Shown: piece by piece, positions 22,401 to 34,839 of the stretch | How positions within the stretch are numbered: position 1 is the stretch's first letter | Layout of the letters: every line of letters begins with the position of its first letter | NCBI GenBank assembly: GCA_936450465.1 | Contig: OW388296.1 | Location: 43,504,448 to 43,568,447 of the forward strand | Direction: 5' to 3' | Source: Gibbula magus | Lineage: Eukaryota; Mollusca; Gastropoda; Trochida; Trochidae | Length of the DNA: 64,000 bases | The notes under the pieces: model-generated | Told to the model about the DNA's origin: nothing | The model's input: the letters and a program-made list of their open reading frames with translations, nothing else | Database searches by the model: none | Made by a program: the position numbers and the translations under genes

Positions 22401-24578
22401 TGCATAATTGAATAAAATAAATCTCTGATCTGATTTAAGCAGTTTTAAACAATAACTCACCAAGTCTTCAACCTTATTCCTGATGAGCTACAGCGCCAAT
22501 GCTTTAATTTTAATATGTATATTTACACTTAACAAGACTATCCTTAACAATGGTGAATGTTTGTCATAGAATTAAAACTGAAATGAGTTGATTCTAATTA
22601 ACACATTTGATAAATTCAGGAAATCCCCGAATTTCAATGGATGAAGAAGTTCATACCAACACACATTCGTCATGGTACCTACGGTGATGCATCCCGAAAA
22701 TCTCAAGTCTTTCAACTTCCACTCCAGTTCAAGAATGAGGCCAAACATGATGATTGTCTGGATATCATGGACACATATGAGGAACAACTTCAGAACATCT
22801 TCAGAACTTCACATGGTCAGTGATTGATAACAAAAATTGGAAAATTCTTTTATTTGACATATGAACTGCTATTATTATTTATTTTGGAAGAAATGATTAT
22901 TTGTGAAAAATGGAAATTTTCAACTAGCTGTCAAACATAAACTATAACATATGCACGCATGAAAATTATTGCCCTTAAAATAATGATATATCTGCATTAA
23001 AACGTGCTATCAACCAAATTGGTATCTTTTACGGTTAAAAAAAACAACAAAGAAAAATCTCAGATTTAAATTTTAAACAATCAAAAACCAGATGAGCTCT
23101 TTTTTTTTTAAGGAAACATACAGGCACTGGAAGAATTTCAAGTTGCTGTAGGAGGTGATCAGTTGACGAGAGTAAGATTACAAGAAGCAAAGGAACTCCG
23201 TTGCCTGTCTCTTGACGCCACCTCAAAGTTGGAGCATCTTCAACCAATTGTTTGTGAATGGTGGCACAACAAGCAAGATTTTCTCGAGGTAAATAAAACA
23301 TTATTGCATGCTATTCTCCAGAATCAAAATATCTATGAATTCTGTGTACCGATTTTACCGATTATTAATATTAAGTAATAATTTTTATTTGGCTGCTTAT
23401 ATGGATACCCTAAGGAAGTACAAATAAAAATAAGCAACATGTTGGTCCGTACACTAGAGTAGTAATAAGTGAGTCTTACTTATAACAGGCAGTGTGCCAA
23501 AAATATGTCCATAACACTAATACAATTATATTATTGTCTATATCTTTCTAAAATTGATTTTCAGAAAGCTTATAAGTCACTGTATAAAAGCTCAACGTTC
23601 AGACAGCAAGGAACTCTCTACAATTTGAAAGTTATTCTTCAACTTGGTGCCGTCACTGGTAAAGTAAAGACAAATTTTCAAGCTCATCATGATCTGTTGA
23701 TTTCACTGACTAAACATCTGATCAAGGAGCAAGCACTGGAATATTTGGAAAAAAACGAAATCAGTGAAATGACATACAAAACAAAAGAAGCCAAAACAAG
23801 GAAAGTGTTGAGTGACATCATCAAGACATATGGCTATGTTCAGGAGCCTTCTGATGACCACCCAGAGGAAGAAGTTGATGAAGTATACAACTACTTCATG
23901 AATGTTTGCCATTGGGGCTTGCATCTCATGCAGTTGGATGACACTGCCAAGGAGGCTGATGGGGAGAGATGTATTATCAATGCCAAATACAACATCCCAT
24001 TCTTTTTTTCACACTCCCATCTCAGCAAATATATGGTTGAAAACATTCTCTTTGTTCGACAGTCTTTATGCCTGTCCCCTCTTCAGAGGTCTAGAATGCT
24101 AGATTGTGCATTTGTCAACCTTAAAGGTGGATGTGGCAATAGTGTTGAAGCTGATTTGGCCCAAGAACATTCTGTCAGAAATCAGAAAAAGCTAATCAAA
24201 CAACTTGGTGCAAATAAGACGGACAAGGCCATCTTGCGTGCAACATCTGCTGCACACGGAATTTGTACTGTGACTGAACATGTATCGTCATCACTGGGAA
24301 TTTCACCCAAATCAAACAGACACTGTAACAGAATATCCACAGCCTATTCAGACATCATTAAAACAACATTGAGAAGAGTCAGGCCTTTCAGATTCACTTC
24401 TGGGAGAAAGTGTGATGGTTTTCATGTGTCTACCCAGGCCCCCTTTGCTAAATTCACTAAAACAAGACTATCAGCAAGAATCTCTCATATTTTGCAAAGA
24501 CTGACATGGGGACAAACTGTTCATGTCCATGAGGAAGATGTTGAAAATGAAGCTCTGGTGGGATACGTTCCAATATAA
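19451..24578 (+). CDS. Putative transposase of the 10.26 kb element, 7 exons, one in-frame stop
   Basis: Exons 19451-20211, 20562-20745, 21767-21902, 22056-22282, 22620-22815, 23113-23288 and 23565-24578 all have GT-AG borders. Their phases close exactly to 897 sense or stop positions plus the final stop. The N-terminus has a zf-AD-like finger (Cys16/Cys19, Cys64/Cys67). The core has ISPRLTLDKNHIAVMASAYS in exon 2, and TGDNLDVFVRTAH around residues 360-372, where Asp362/Asp365 may be catalytic. The C-terminal exon is a 337-residue open block with DGERCIINAKYNIPFFFSHS. It resembles proteins I recall being labelled DUF6589. Codon 120 is TAA (19808-19810), with the same frame open on both sides. 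A possible 57-nt intron (19779-19835, GT...AG) would remove that stop in frame. The ATG at 19440 is out of frame after nine codons, so I chose 19451. Confidence 0.78.
20813..20839 (+). repeat. (GAT)n microsatellite in transposase intron 2
   Basis: About eight GAT repeats between exons 2 and 3 of the transposase. Confidence 0.85.
22320..22488. mobile_element. 169-bp MITE nested in transposase intron 4
   Basis: Ends 'ttagctcatcag' and 'cctgatgagctac' are inverted and match the termini of the elements at 14374/15843 and 46955. It lies between exon 4 (ends 22282) and exon 5 (starts 22620), so it does not disrupt coding. It inserted after, or travelled with, the 10.26 kb transposon. Confidence 0.6.
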
Positions 24579-27072
24579 CTGTTTCAAATATTGTTTGAAT
24601 TGTGGTATTTATCATGATGTGCAAGTCAAAGAAATATCTTTTTATAAGCCATTTTTTATACCCCAGACCAACGGTCCAGGGGTATATATTAATACCAAGG
24701 ATTCCATCTGTCTATTCATCCATAAACATTCATAATCCAAATGATCGAAATTTTGTAGGGAGTTTCCTTGCACCTAGGGGATCAAAGTTTGTACATTTTG
24801 TCTCGATCCCCCTAAAAAATGGGTGTGACAAGCATTATTATTTTCAGACCAACATCTTTATTACATGTAAGTTCAAGTATTTTTTCAATTTGACTTGACC
24901 CCCCCTCCACCAAATATGGGCATGGCAAGAAGTAGCATATGCTTACCTACTAATGACATTTTTTTAATTCATTTTTTTTATTTTATCTGGAGATTGAGTG
25001 TGGAGGACGCATTGTTTAACATTATAAGATATGTGTGGTCATGGCGACCTGCGATCAGTAGTAATTGTTGATAGTGCATTCCTTCTCTCATCTTTGGAGA
25101 AATGTTTTTATAATACTTGGTAAATCAATTTTAATCATTGTAAAGGTATTTTACTTATGTTATTGAACTAATTTGTTGCTACTAGAATATCTAAACCAAT
25201 TGAAGGCACGTTTATCATGCACTTGTGAGTCAATAATAGTAATATAGGTGCAGTACAGAAATATAAGCAATTTTGAGGTGATCATTTCATATTCTCACCT
25301 ACTAATTTTCCTTAAATCCTCCTTCCTTTGAGATGACGGTGAGACAGATGTTTTAGATTCAACACTGATAATTACATTATACATTATTCAAATATATAAT
25401 CTGATGGAACTACATGAAATCATGTCAAACTTATTTTATAATACATAGAGATTATCTACACATGAAGGGTCGGGGGTATTAGCAAGCCACGCTCACTTTT
25501 GTGCTTGTTAAGAATACATTTGATGTGATGATACCTTTTTATGTCTTTGTAAATAAGTTTGTGCATTTATTCATTTTAAGTGTCCTATGAAAAAGTAGTA
25601 CACATGTTAGACAATTAAGTAATATGATATTATTGCAGTCATCTATTAAGCAGTAAAATAGAGAAAAGTGTACTCTGAACGGTTATCAATATGTCACTAA
25701 AAATATTGATGAATGAACAAAAAACAAATGATTATCAAAAACATGTGTTTATTAAAAATCTTGTTTGTCATTTTCATGAGAAACTACAGATATGCTGCTT
25801 TGCATATATGCATACAGGTTGGAAGCTCAGTATATGGGCTGCATTGTTCTCTTTGATAATGTTCACAGGTTATGACAGTGAATATTCCTCCATGACAACA
25901 TTCATGGAAATTAATGTTTCCTTCTTCATGGCATAAATGGTTTATAATAATATGGTTAGTTATACTGTAATGGAAAGAACTATTGTCTATCCGACTTTAC
26001 TCCTGTAAATATTATGAAAAATGTTCAAAGACAATGGTGTTACTATAATGATGCTTTTGTACATCTATGTCTAAACCAAGACAGCTTTGTTTGAACTTTG
26101 ACATAAAATATTGACAATTCCACAATTTGGGAATATCCAGGCATATTAATAACCTGTTTTGAAACAGAAGCATATTTACATGAAATCTTTAGTGTACTTC
26201 TCAAGAACCAGCAGCATCAAATTATTAATTAAGTATTTTGCATCTTGGATGTCTAAATATAGACAATTTTAATATAATTGTGTTCCTGAAATGATGGATT
26301 TTTTAACCATGTTGAGAAGTGGTTTTACAAAGGTAAACAAATGATTACAGTTATTTACAAGAAATATTTAGGAAATTTTTCTCCTCCAGGTTGTGTTAGT
26401 CAAAAGCTTAAAGCTTCAAAAGACTGTTTCTCCAATATCAGCTCATGAAATCCTACCCATAGCTTAACACTCAAAGTATTTATTTCAATAACAACTGTAT
26501 TCATATGTATAATCATGAAAGTGTAAATGTAAACACATCTGATCTGATGAAATAAACACATAATGATTTGTAAACAGGATACTTTAATTGCATTTATATC
26601 AACTTATATTTAGACATTGTTGATCATCTGACAAAATAAATGCTGAAATATGATATCTTAAACAGTTGTTTTCCTTTAAGTTCTTACACATGACAGAATT
26701 CTTTCATCTCTCCAGCTATCAAAAGCTGTCAAACATCCAATAGCACTACAATAACAGACAACCTCTTCACTAATTGAAGGGAAATCTGATCGGACATAAG
26801 AAATATTACATAAAACACTGGCTTAGAAAGATACTAAGGTATTGTTATACTTCTTTACAAATGATATATAATTTGGGATGATGTCAAATTAATGTGTCAA
26901 TCTATCTATTTGATATTGATTGAAGCACCCATACATGCTACAGTCTCATTGCTCAGTCTACTTTATGTAACCTTACGACTACTAGTATCTCTCTCATCTC
27001 TCTCAACAATGTCATATGAAATGTATATATGAACTTGAAATCTATGTTACCTGGTCTTATTCAGAGTTTCAT
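24579..27072. other. 3' intergenic region of the 10.26 kb transposon
   Basis: Lies between the stop codons of the convergent genes. A separate dispersed repeat may occupy about 24655-25500 ('taccccagaccaacggtcca' at the left, 'gggtattagcaagccacgct' at the right). The right part has a relative at 54280-54300. I see no further gene. Confidence 0.5.
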
Positions 27073-29263
27073 TCACTGTTCATTTTTTAACATTATTTCA
27101 TCAAAGGAACTTGTCAAACAAACATCACAATCACAATTTTTCACACAATTACTACAACAATGAATGATTCTGGTAACAGCAGCTGGATCAAACCCCATAC
27201 CTATTGCTGATGTTGATAAAATTAGACGGATTCTTGGATTTTCCTTTTTCAATTCATTAATTGTAATATCAAAAACTGACTTGCTTTGCTTAGAAAACAA
27301 AGCAGAATAAACACTTGAGGTGATGTCACAAAAACCAAACAAATATTTAAGGTAAGACAAAGCTCTACTCATGTAAAAGAGTGGAATGAACAATAGTGTA
27401 ACAGGATATATAGATGGATTGGAATGTAACTCATTACATTCATTCATGAAAATGTCCTCATAAATTGTTTGAGTGTCTCTCCCAGCTATCTTATGCTTGA
27501 CAGACTAAAAAATGTTGGATTTGTCAGGGGATTCATCAATTATAACTGGATTTTTAAATCCTAGGGTAGATGGCAAACTCTTAAGTTCCTCAACGGTGAG
27601 ACTTCCACTTAGTGCTATGTGTGGAACAGTTGGAAACATACATGGTAGAATGTGCAGATTGCTGTATGCCTTCCTGAATTCCTTGCCCCTGCAAAATACA
27701 ATATCATGAGATAATTCAACAAAATAAGGTATTATATTTTCCCTTCACATTATTTTAATCACATTTCATCATATGAACACAGTATATAATATGCATACTA
27801 TAAATAAAGTTGTCCAGTATTGTATTATCTTATTATAGAGATATTATAATACAGATGTTATATTATACTCATTTAAATTATTTGTTATTTTAAAGATTAT
27901 TGCTATTACCCAAAACATGTTTTTTGAAACAAATAATTGAACCTACCATTCACTTGCAATATGACACTCATCAATCACAACTGCAACCACCTTGGACTGG
28001 AAATCTTGATCTTTCATGAGATCCTTGCCAGTCTTGCTGTTCAACAGTGCCTCTGGATGACACAAGATGACACTGAAATGTCCATCCCTTACATCCTGAA
28101 ACATATGGTAAAGGACTAATTATTCTACTTTCCTCATCTTTTCCAAAATTCAGATATATGAAATACTCCATCAGGTAAACAAATTTCATACAGATGATAC
28201 TTTTTACTCAATACTACTTTTATTGAAATATCATATTTATAAAGAGAAGACCTACATTACCACATTTCACAAAATAATTAAAAGTATTATCATTCAATTG
28301 ATAATAAATTGGAACGGATCTAAGATTAGTGAATTTGAAAAGAAATGTAAAACTTGTGATGGATAAATGAATGAGTGAGTGAATAACATATATAAGTTTT
28401 TTAGGGGTTTTGAATTATTTGTTCCTTTGTTTTTTCTTTTTTTGTAATAAAACCTGGTATAAATATCATATAGGTATATAAAATTGTAAATTGGTATAAT
28501 GTGAAAACACACCACAAGTGACACCTTGTCATCCATGTGAAAGAATGCTGCTGAATCCTCCTCCCCAACTTCAGGATTGCCCTGCATGTCAAGTCGGCAG
28601 GCAGTGATTCCATGCTGTTGCAGGGTAGCAAGTTGATCCTGTAATTTAAAATATCAGCTTTTTAATTAAACAGTAAACTCATATGATATTTACATATTTT
28701 ATATTAACAAAATCTCTCAGATGTGTTCATTTAATATTTTTATATATTTTTATTTACCAGATTACATAAAAACAAATTGATAGCTGAATGCTCAATACAA
28801 AATAAAATCTACAGCATACATGAGCTGATATGGATATATTCTGACATAGGTACAAAAAATAGTAAATGATCATCTTACAATTATATTTATATAGGCTTAT
28901 CCACAGATAACCATTTTCATCTTGAATTACCAAACACAGTAAAAAAATATAATTTGGACTGATTAAATTTAGATTTATCTTTAAAAAGTTCTACTATTGT
29001 GTTTATTGTTGTTTTCATACCTTCTGAATGACGTTCAGTGGTGATAGAACAATTACTACCGGAGACGGAGCATCCTTCCCTCGTAAAAGAGCCGGCAAAA
29101 GTTGGTAAATGATGGACTTTCCGTATCCAACAGGTAAATTAACTATCAGATCACGCCTATGAGATGGATATGAAAGCACGTGCTGTAGTGCCTCTACTTG
29201 TTTTGGTTTTAGAACGAACTCGGAATTGTATGATTCAACAGCCTTTGCAAGTCTAGCGTCCAT
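27073..29263 (-). CDS. RecQ-like SF2 DNA helicase of the 10.26 kb element, 4 exons, one in-frame stop, motif VI missing
   Basis: Minus-strand exons 29263-29021, 28638-28525, 28095-27947 and 27688-27073 have GT-AG borders and closing phases, totalling 374 codons with the stop. Exon 1 carries the Walker A loop LPVGYGKSIIY (residues 43-53) and VVIVLSPL. Exon 3 ends with the Walker B/DEAH-type box VVIDECHIASEW, the RecQ form of this motif. Exon 4 has SPDKSNIF (RecQ 'RPNLYY' position), then NPRIRLILSTSAIGMGFDPAAVTRIIH, which is motif V. In-frame TAG at 27507-27505 follows SNIF, where an aromatic residue is usual. After RIIH the arginine-finger motif VI (QxxGRxGR) is absent and a Cys-rich tail (CCSNCVKNCDCDVC) follows directly. 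This suggests an in-frame deletion of several dozen residues. It would unwind DNA during transposition if intact; this copy should not. Confidence 0.82.
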
Positions 29264-29516
29264 CTCAAAATAGAACGCTCACGTGTAGTTGTTGACAAGC
29301 AAACCCCTTTACTACCTACCAACGTAGAACGTACGCAAGAAACAAAGAGTTCGACAACAAAAGTACTACAAAATCAAACACACTGGTCAAATATAACAAA
29401 TAAAGACTTTGCTACACATGTTTAGATTTTTGAAAGATCAAACATCGATTTTATTTTGTTTTGATCAACAAAAGCATTGACTGCTCAAATCCAGCAGTGC
29501 AGTTATTTCGGCTAGT

Positions 29517-29582
29517 GGCAGGGGTCTGTAAGCACAACGAAGGAGGAAGTCCGAGGTGCGCAGACCGCCTGCGTGGAGGATG
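29517..29582 (-). repeat. Right terminal inverted repeat of the 10.26 kb transposon
   Basis: The reverse complement starts CATCCTCCACGCAGG and continues to ACCCCTGCC, mirroring 19325-19385 with small indels. Confidence 0.8.
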
Positions 29583-29591
29583 GATAAACAT
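29583..29591. repeat. Target-site duplication GATAAACAT, right copy
   Basis: Identical to 19316-19324; flanking sequence continues CCCCAGACAG. Confidence 0.88.
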
Positions 29592-30084
29592 CCCCAGACA
29601 GAGCCTAGTTTAAACAAGAGTAGCCTCCCTTTTGTTTTGGTTAGCGATTCCGAGGATTTTGATGGACTGTTATTGTTTTATTGACAGTTTTAGCAATTAA
29701 CATTTAAATATATATTTAGATACGTAAATGAATAAGTTATTGGTAGTTGAGAGGCAATTTCAGTTGACAGATGTACCATGAAATTTATCGGTCCTTTGCC
29801 CAAGCTAGCATGACCAGCTGATGACATTACTTCTGGTTTGAAGTTTAAAAAAAAAATGGTATGACTTTGCAGACTATCAGCTATTATAATCTACGGAAAT
29901 AAATGCATCGGAAACGTTTATTGTTCAAAATGTTTCCAGGATGGGAGTCGATACGGCATTAATGGTCAAATAACCACTTACCTCCATGCTCACGCCAATT
30001 TCTGCTCCAGTGGGTTTAGATGACTGCGCATGCGTGATGTTTAACTTCCGGGTCAGAAAGTCTCGGATTAAGGAAATGAGCTGG
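29592..30084. other. No recognised feature
   Basis: Flank of the large transposon, with no supported frame or repeat. Confidence 0.4.
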
Positions 30085-30310
30085 AATTCCATTCAGGTCA
30101 AAGGGGAGATAAATATGTAAGAACCACGATTACGTGGACTTTTGCCAAAAGATGTTTTGACATGGTTAGATGAAGAAAAGTTACATGAATAACGAAAATG
30201 GCTATGTGGACTCGCCATGTCCACACAACAATATACCGGTCCACACAGCGAGGTAGAAAATCGCACGATGTCCACATAAGTGGAAGGGGATAAATGTATA
30301 TATATACATA
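30085..30310 (-). repeat. Dispersed repeat related to the 6500-9600 'tgtggac' array
   Basis: Contains 'ggtcaaaggggagataa' (reverse of the 'ctcccctttgacc' motif) and several 'tgtggac' / 'gtccaca' motifs. It looks like a single-copy version of the element from which the minisatellite expanded. Confidence 0.55.
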
Positions 30311-30329
30311 CAATTATTACCTTTTTGAC

Positions 30330-30950
30330 CATATAGCAAAATTGTTACCTTTTTGGCTCTTTTCTTATTTGTTACAAAGTTAATATTTTTGTTTAGAGAA
30401 AATAAAGTTTAACTCTAAACTAATGATAAAAAGTGACTAAAACCATTTTATCTTAATTTTCTAATGTTTTATTCAAGTTATATATATTTGGAGCCAAAAA
30501 GGTGGAGCCAAAATTGTTAGGCAAAAATGTTCAAGCAAAATTTACAATTTTGGCTCATAGCAAAATTGTTACCTTTTTGGCTCTTTTCTTATTTCTTACA
30601 AAGTTTATATTTTTGTTTAGATAAAATAAAGTTTAACTCTAAACTAGTGATAAAAAGTGACTAAAACCATTTTATCTTGATTTTTAATGTTTTATTTAAG
30701 TTATATATATCGTGAGCCAAAAAGGTGGAGCCAAAATTGTTAGGCAAAAATGTTCAAGCAAAATTTACAATTACAATAAAATGCCTGAGTCCCTATTTAT
30801 TATTAGTTTAGAGTTAAATATTATTTTCACTTAATGAAAATATTAACTTTGTAACAAATAAGAAATGAGCCAAAAAGGTAAAAATGTTGCTATATATGGT
30901 CATATAGTTAATAATTGTATGTATATATATTGTTACCTTTTTGGTACATT
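30330..30950. repeat. Tandem palindromic repeat with 'agccaaaaaggt' ends
   Basis: Two direct copies of a ~210-bp unit (about 30332-30535 and 30548-30770) start 'caaaattgttacctttttgg' and end 'gagccaaaaaggtggagcc'. A third partial, inverted copy runs 30795-30950. The ends are inverted relative to each other, so each unit is a foldback. Related pieces occur at 57120-57370. Confidence 0.7.
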
Positions 30951-31149
30951 GATTTTTTGCATATATATTGCATTTTTTGCACCAATTAAATTTTAACGAC
31001 TTACCTGTTCTAAACATTTTTTTAAATTTTGTGATATATATTTATACATTTATATATGTTTATTTACTTTAATTACATATATAACATTTGCATGAACATC
31101 TTGTTAAAACCTAATTATGATAAAGGGAGATTCTTTCGTCGTTTCATCT

Positions 31150-31505
31150 GGAAAATATATACATTTTTTATATGACGAGCAGTGAAATACTGGGATTAAT
31201 CAGTGAAATAAACTGTCTATATTTTCAATGCGAACGGTAAACAATATCATTTGATGTCATAAAACAACGGTCTAACGCGGCGAATTGGCTTATGACGTCA
31301 CAGTGTTATTGTGGTGATGGGTTGTTCCTAGCGGCCACTTGGCGTGAAAACGACCCTTTTCGGACGTAATTACGTGGATTATATCATATAATAAATAGAA
31401 TATCCATCAATCTTGACAAATACCATTTTTAATCTCATCTCGTGAGTTTGGAAAGTTATATATAATATATATAAAATATAACGTTTCTGCCTCACTCGAT
31501 GAGAT
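31150..31505. repeat. Dispersed repeat with CRE-like TGACGTCA, copy 1
   Basis: Shares with 53985-54260 the stretch 'aacaa(c/t)ggtct(a/g)acg...', 'cttatgacgtcacag' and 'gtggtga(t/c)ggg(t/c)tgttcc(t/c)agcgg'. Ends with 'catctcgtgag' / 'ctcactcgatgag', a possible short inverted terminus. Confidence 0.6.
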
Positions 31506-33485
31506 AAACATGGAATTAGTCAAGAAAAGACAGATATGCTCTTTGTACAGAATACAAACTTGGACAAGACTAAAGACAAATTAACAATCACCCATTAATG
31601 TGCCTTTTGTTAAAATTCTTTTGAGCAATTTCAATTGAAAAGTTTTTTGTTTTTTTTAAAAAAATGAGATTTAGAAAGAAGCACATTTTCCAAACTATAC
31701 ATGTTTGATCACTTCACTAATTTTGATATAGGCTGTTGATGCTATTGCAAATCTTATTTGAAATTTAGTTTTTGTGGTATCCATGGCAAAATTGCTCAGA
31801 ATGAATGTCATGAAAGTCATTTTGTCCACAGCATCTCACATAGATAAATGCTAGCTTAACAATTCATTACCAATGTGATAATCACCTACACATGTTTGTT
31901 TTATTTGACCTAATTACTTGGACCAAAATAGTTAGGATATTATGTATATTTTGAAATGATAAATAATGATATGTTTGTTTGCTGACCCATTTATCTTTAC
32001 ATTTATCTGTACATTTATAACTATTACAATATCCCTAACTAATATTGTTCAGCATAAATGTATATATATAAAAATGTTATTCTCATGGTAAGAAAACGTT
32101 TCAAGAAATATTTAGTTTTTCCTTGCATATCTTTCAAGAAAAATAGAAGCTAGCTTCACCAAATGTCTCTTTTGTTGGTCAGTCAAACAACCCAAATGAT
32201 TATGAAGCTTCACTCTTAAATAAATCCTGATATGAGCTATTCAAATCATCAGTACACATTTCGAACTTCACAAGAATATTGTTTTACTTCACAAGCTGCA
32301 TGAACCTCACCCTTACATTTTTAAATGTGTTCTGGAAGCCTTGCATTTAAAAAAAAGCTAAAAAGACATGTTAAAGCTAGAGGGTACATATAAAAAAAAT
32401 CATTTTGCTCGGGAAACACAATTTAAAAAGTTGAAAAGCCGTTCTTAAGCTGTAGTCCGGAATTTTTTTAAAACATTGTTTCCATGAAAACAACAAAAAT
32501 TATAGTTCTAAAGTATTTCAAAACCCGAAAAAGCCATGTCTACACATGATGAATGCTCAACATACAATACTTCATTGTGCTGGGCCTTGCACTTTTTGAG
32601 TTTTGGTCTGGAAACACAATTTTAAGTTATTGCTCGTTTAAATGGCTAAAGACAATACACCAAAGAAGTTGAAAATCTCAAAAGGCAAGTTTCATTGAGC
32701 TTAGATATATGCTTTTTGATTTCTGGTCCAGAAAGAAACCCAAAGAATGAACAGTCATTTCTTTACAATAACTTATACAACAAATCATTTACAACAATGC
32801 TGCATTAAAGTTTACAGTAACATAGCATTCATGTAAGATTGCTGTATTTAGTACTAGGTATGTCACAAATCACAAACAATAATTTGAAATACTCATGTTT
32901 TCAGTAAAACCTCCGAAAGCATTGATGTAAACCTTTTACAGTCATGCACTGTAATTTTGTGTATAAAACACTATTAAAAACAAAAGATTTTAGTGAGTGA
33001 AACATTTTTAATTACCATGACATGTCAAATTTGATACATTACAATACAGATGTAATAATCATTATCATTTACAAGAGCTCATGCCTTCATCCTTTGTGGT
33101 TTATCTTCTTGTATGTTCTTGCCGACATTAGCTCCTAAAACAAAAACAAAAAAATTATTATGGGTATTTAAAAATATATCTTTCACTTATGTTTGAATAT
33201 GAAAATGAGAACTTTCAGTTAAACTTTTACTTAAATTACAGTTAATTACAATACCAGTAATTGAAAAAGGTGAACAATGGACTCTGTAGCTCAATCAGGC
33301 TAGATCAAATAGTTCAGATAAAGTATCTTTGTTTCAAGACCAAATATAATGTAAGTGCAAGGTAACTCTCCCAACAATATTTCAGCTCTTAGGTGTGCAG
33401 CATTTCAAGATGAAAAGTCCACTGAATACTCCTTGAGAAAATTCACTATTCAAATCATTGTTACAAAAGAATTAGCTTGACCTTA
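31506..33485. other. No gene; dispersed modules at 32340-32720
   Basis: AT-rich. Segment 32340-32720 contains two or three copies of the 'catggaaac...aaaagcc...tacacatgatga...ttttgagttctggtc' module seen elsewhere. I see no coding frame. Confidence 0.45.
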
Positions 33486-34839
33486 TAGCCGCCATAGCAT
33501 ATTTTTTGCATATTTTGTTTTCTCAAATTTGCTATTTATTATTAAAGTTTACACAAAATATTATGTTAGAGGGTAAAACAGTTATCGGTATTGAAAGAAA
33601 ATGGTGCGATGTTTAAAGCGACGATGGTGTGGAACTCTTCAGTGTGGAGCTCTTTAGTGAAGTAAATATGTCAAATTAGTTGTGTACCTATCCTTGCCTA
33701 ACGGTAATTTAAATGGATAAGTTCTTCCTTTTGACTTATTACACTTGAACTTAGACTAAATAAACCATTTGGGATCTAGAGATTAGTATTATAGGAGCTA
33801 AAATGATTGATTACTAGGCATTAGTATTTCCAGTATATCATCAGTTATGTACCTATCTTTGCCTATTTCAAATGGATAAGTTCTTCCTTTTGAATAACAA
33901 GGCAAAAGTGAGCACAGCTCACATACCCTCGCCTGAAGTTTGTCCGCCTTCATACAGTATCAATAAATTAGAAAACATACTCTAGTCAATCATGTCAATG
34001 AATAACAATGATTGTTTTTAATAAAAGAAATAATTTTTAAATTAACAGAATTGTGGTGTTTAAATCAATAAAAGGCACAACAATACCACATAGGTAATGT
34101 CCAAATTGGAAGTGTCTAAGTTAAATAGATTTTTACTTATGCTCTAGAAAAGACACAAAGTTAAAACACAAGACCATTTTTTGGTAAACATTTAAAAAAT
34201 ATTTGGTCCTTAGAATTGACAGGACCATATAGGTTACTTCCACACAAAATTTGAAGGTTCCAAGTCATATAGTTTTTGAGATATGCTCCAGAAACATGAC
34301 AAAGTCTGAAAATCGGACCGTTTTAGGTCAAAATTTAATTTTTTTTTATTCGGACCTGGAGTTGAGACCCCTACAAGGCACAACAGCTCCATATTGGTTT
34401 CTTCCATACCGGATTTGAAGGTTACAAGTCATAAAGTTTTAGAGATATCCCCCGGAAATGATTTCGGATGGACGGACGAACGGACACACGGAATGCTATA
34501 TACCACCGACTACATAGTAGTGGGGGTATAATTACACACAGACTAAATACTCCATTTGGGATCTATTGATAAGTATTATTGGAGTAAAACTCCCCCATTA
34601 CTAGACACTCACATTTCCAATATATATACCTTTTTGGCTCCCATGCCCCTACTTCTATGTCAAATGAGCCATGCACCTATTTCAGGTGTATTTCTTCTTC
34701 ATTTTGCATAATACACGTTTGTCCTAGCCTAAATAAACCAATTGGGATCCAGAGATAAATATTATAGGCTATTCCCCATTACTAGAAAGTCATATTTCCA
34801 GCATATATATTACCTTTTTGGTTCACATTATCCTAAGTA
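33486..34839 (+). repeat. Diverged satellite units left of the mariner insertion
   Basis: Units with 'cctaaataaaccaattggga', 'attactagaca' and 'tacctttttggctc' at about 33720-33900 and 34540-34840. They are interrupted by a module with (GGAC)n plus hairpin end at 34190-34530 ('atggacggacgaacggac', then 'taccaccgac...gtgggggta'). Confidence 0.6.

Larger units (their letters stand above)
19325..29582. mobile_element. 10.26 kb DNA transposon with convergent transposase and RecQ-like helicase genes (Academ-like)
   Basis: Perfect 9-bp target duplications flank inverted ends that both start CATCCTCCA and share GCAG, TGCGCA and GCTTACA(C/G)ACCCCTGCC over about 65 bp (19325-19385; reverse complement of 29517-29582). 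Inside are a 7-exon transposase-like gene (+) and a 4-exon RecQ-like helicase gene (-), convergent, with about 2.5 kb between their 3' ends. From memory, the helicase-encoding Academ lineage has these two genes in opposite orientations; that assignment is inference. The perfect duplications and the single stop codon per gene point to a fairly recent insertion that is now defective. Confidence 0.85.
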
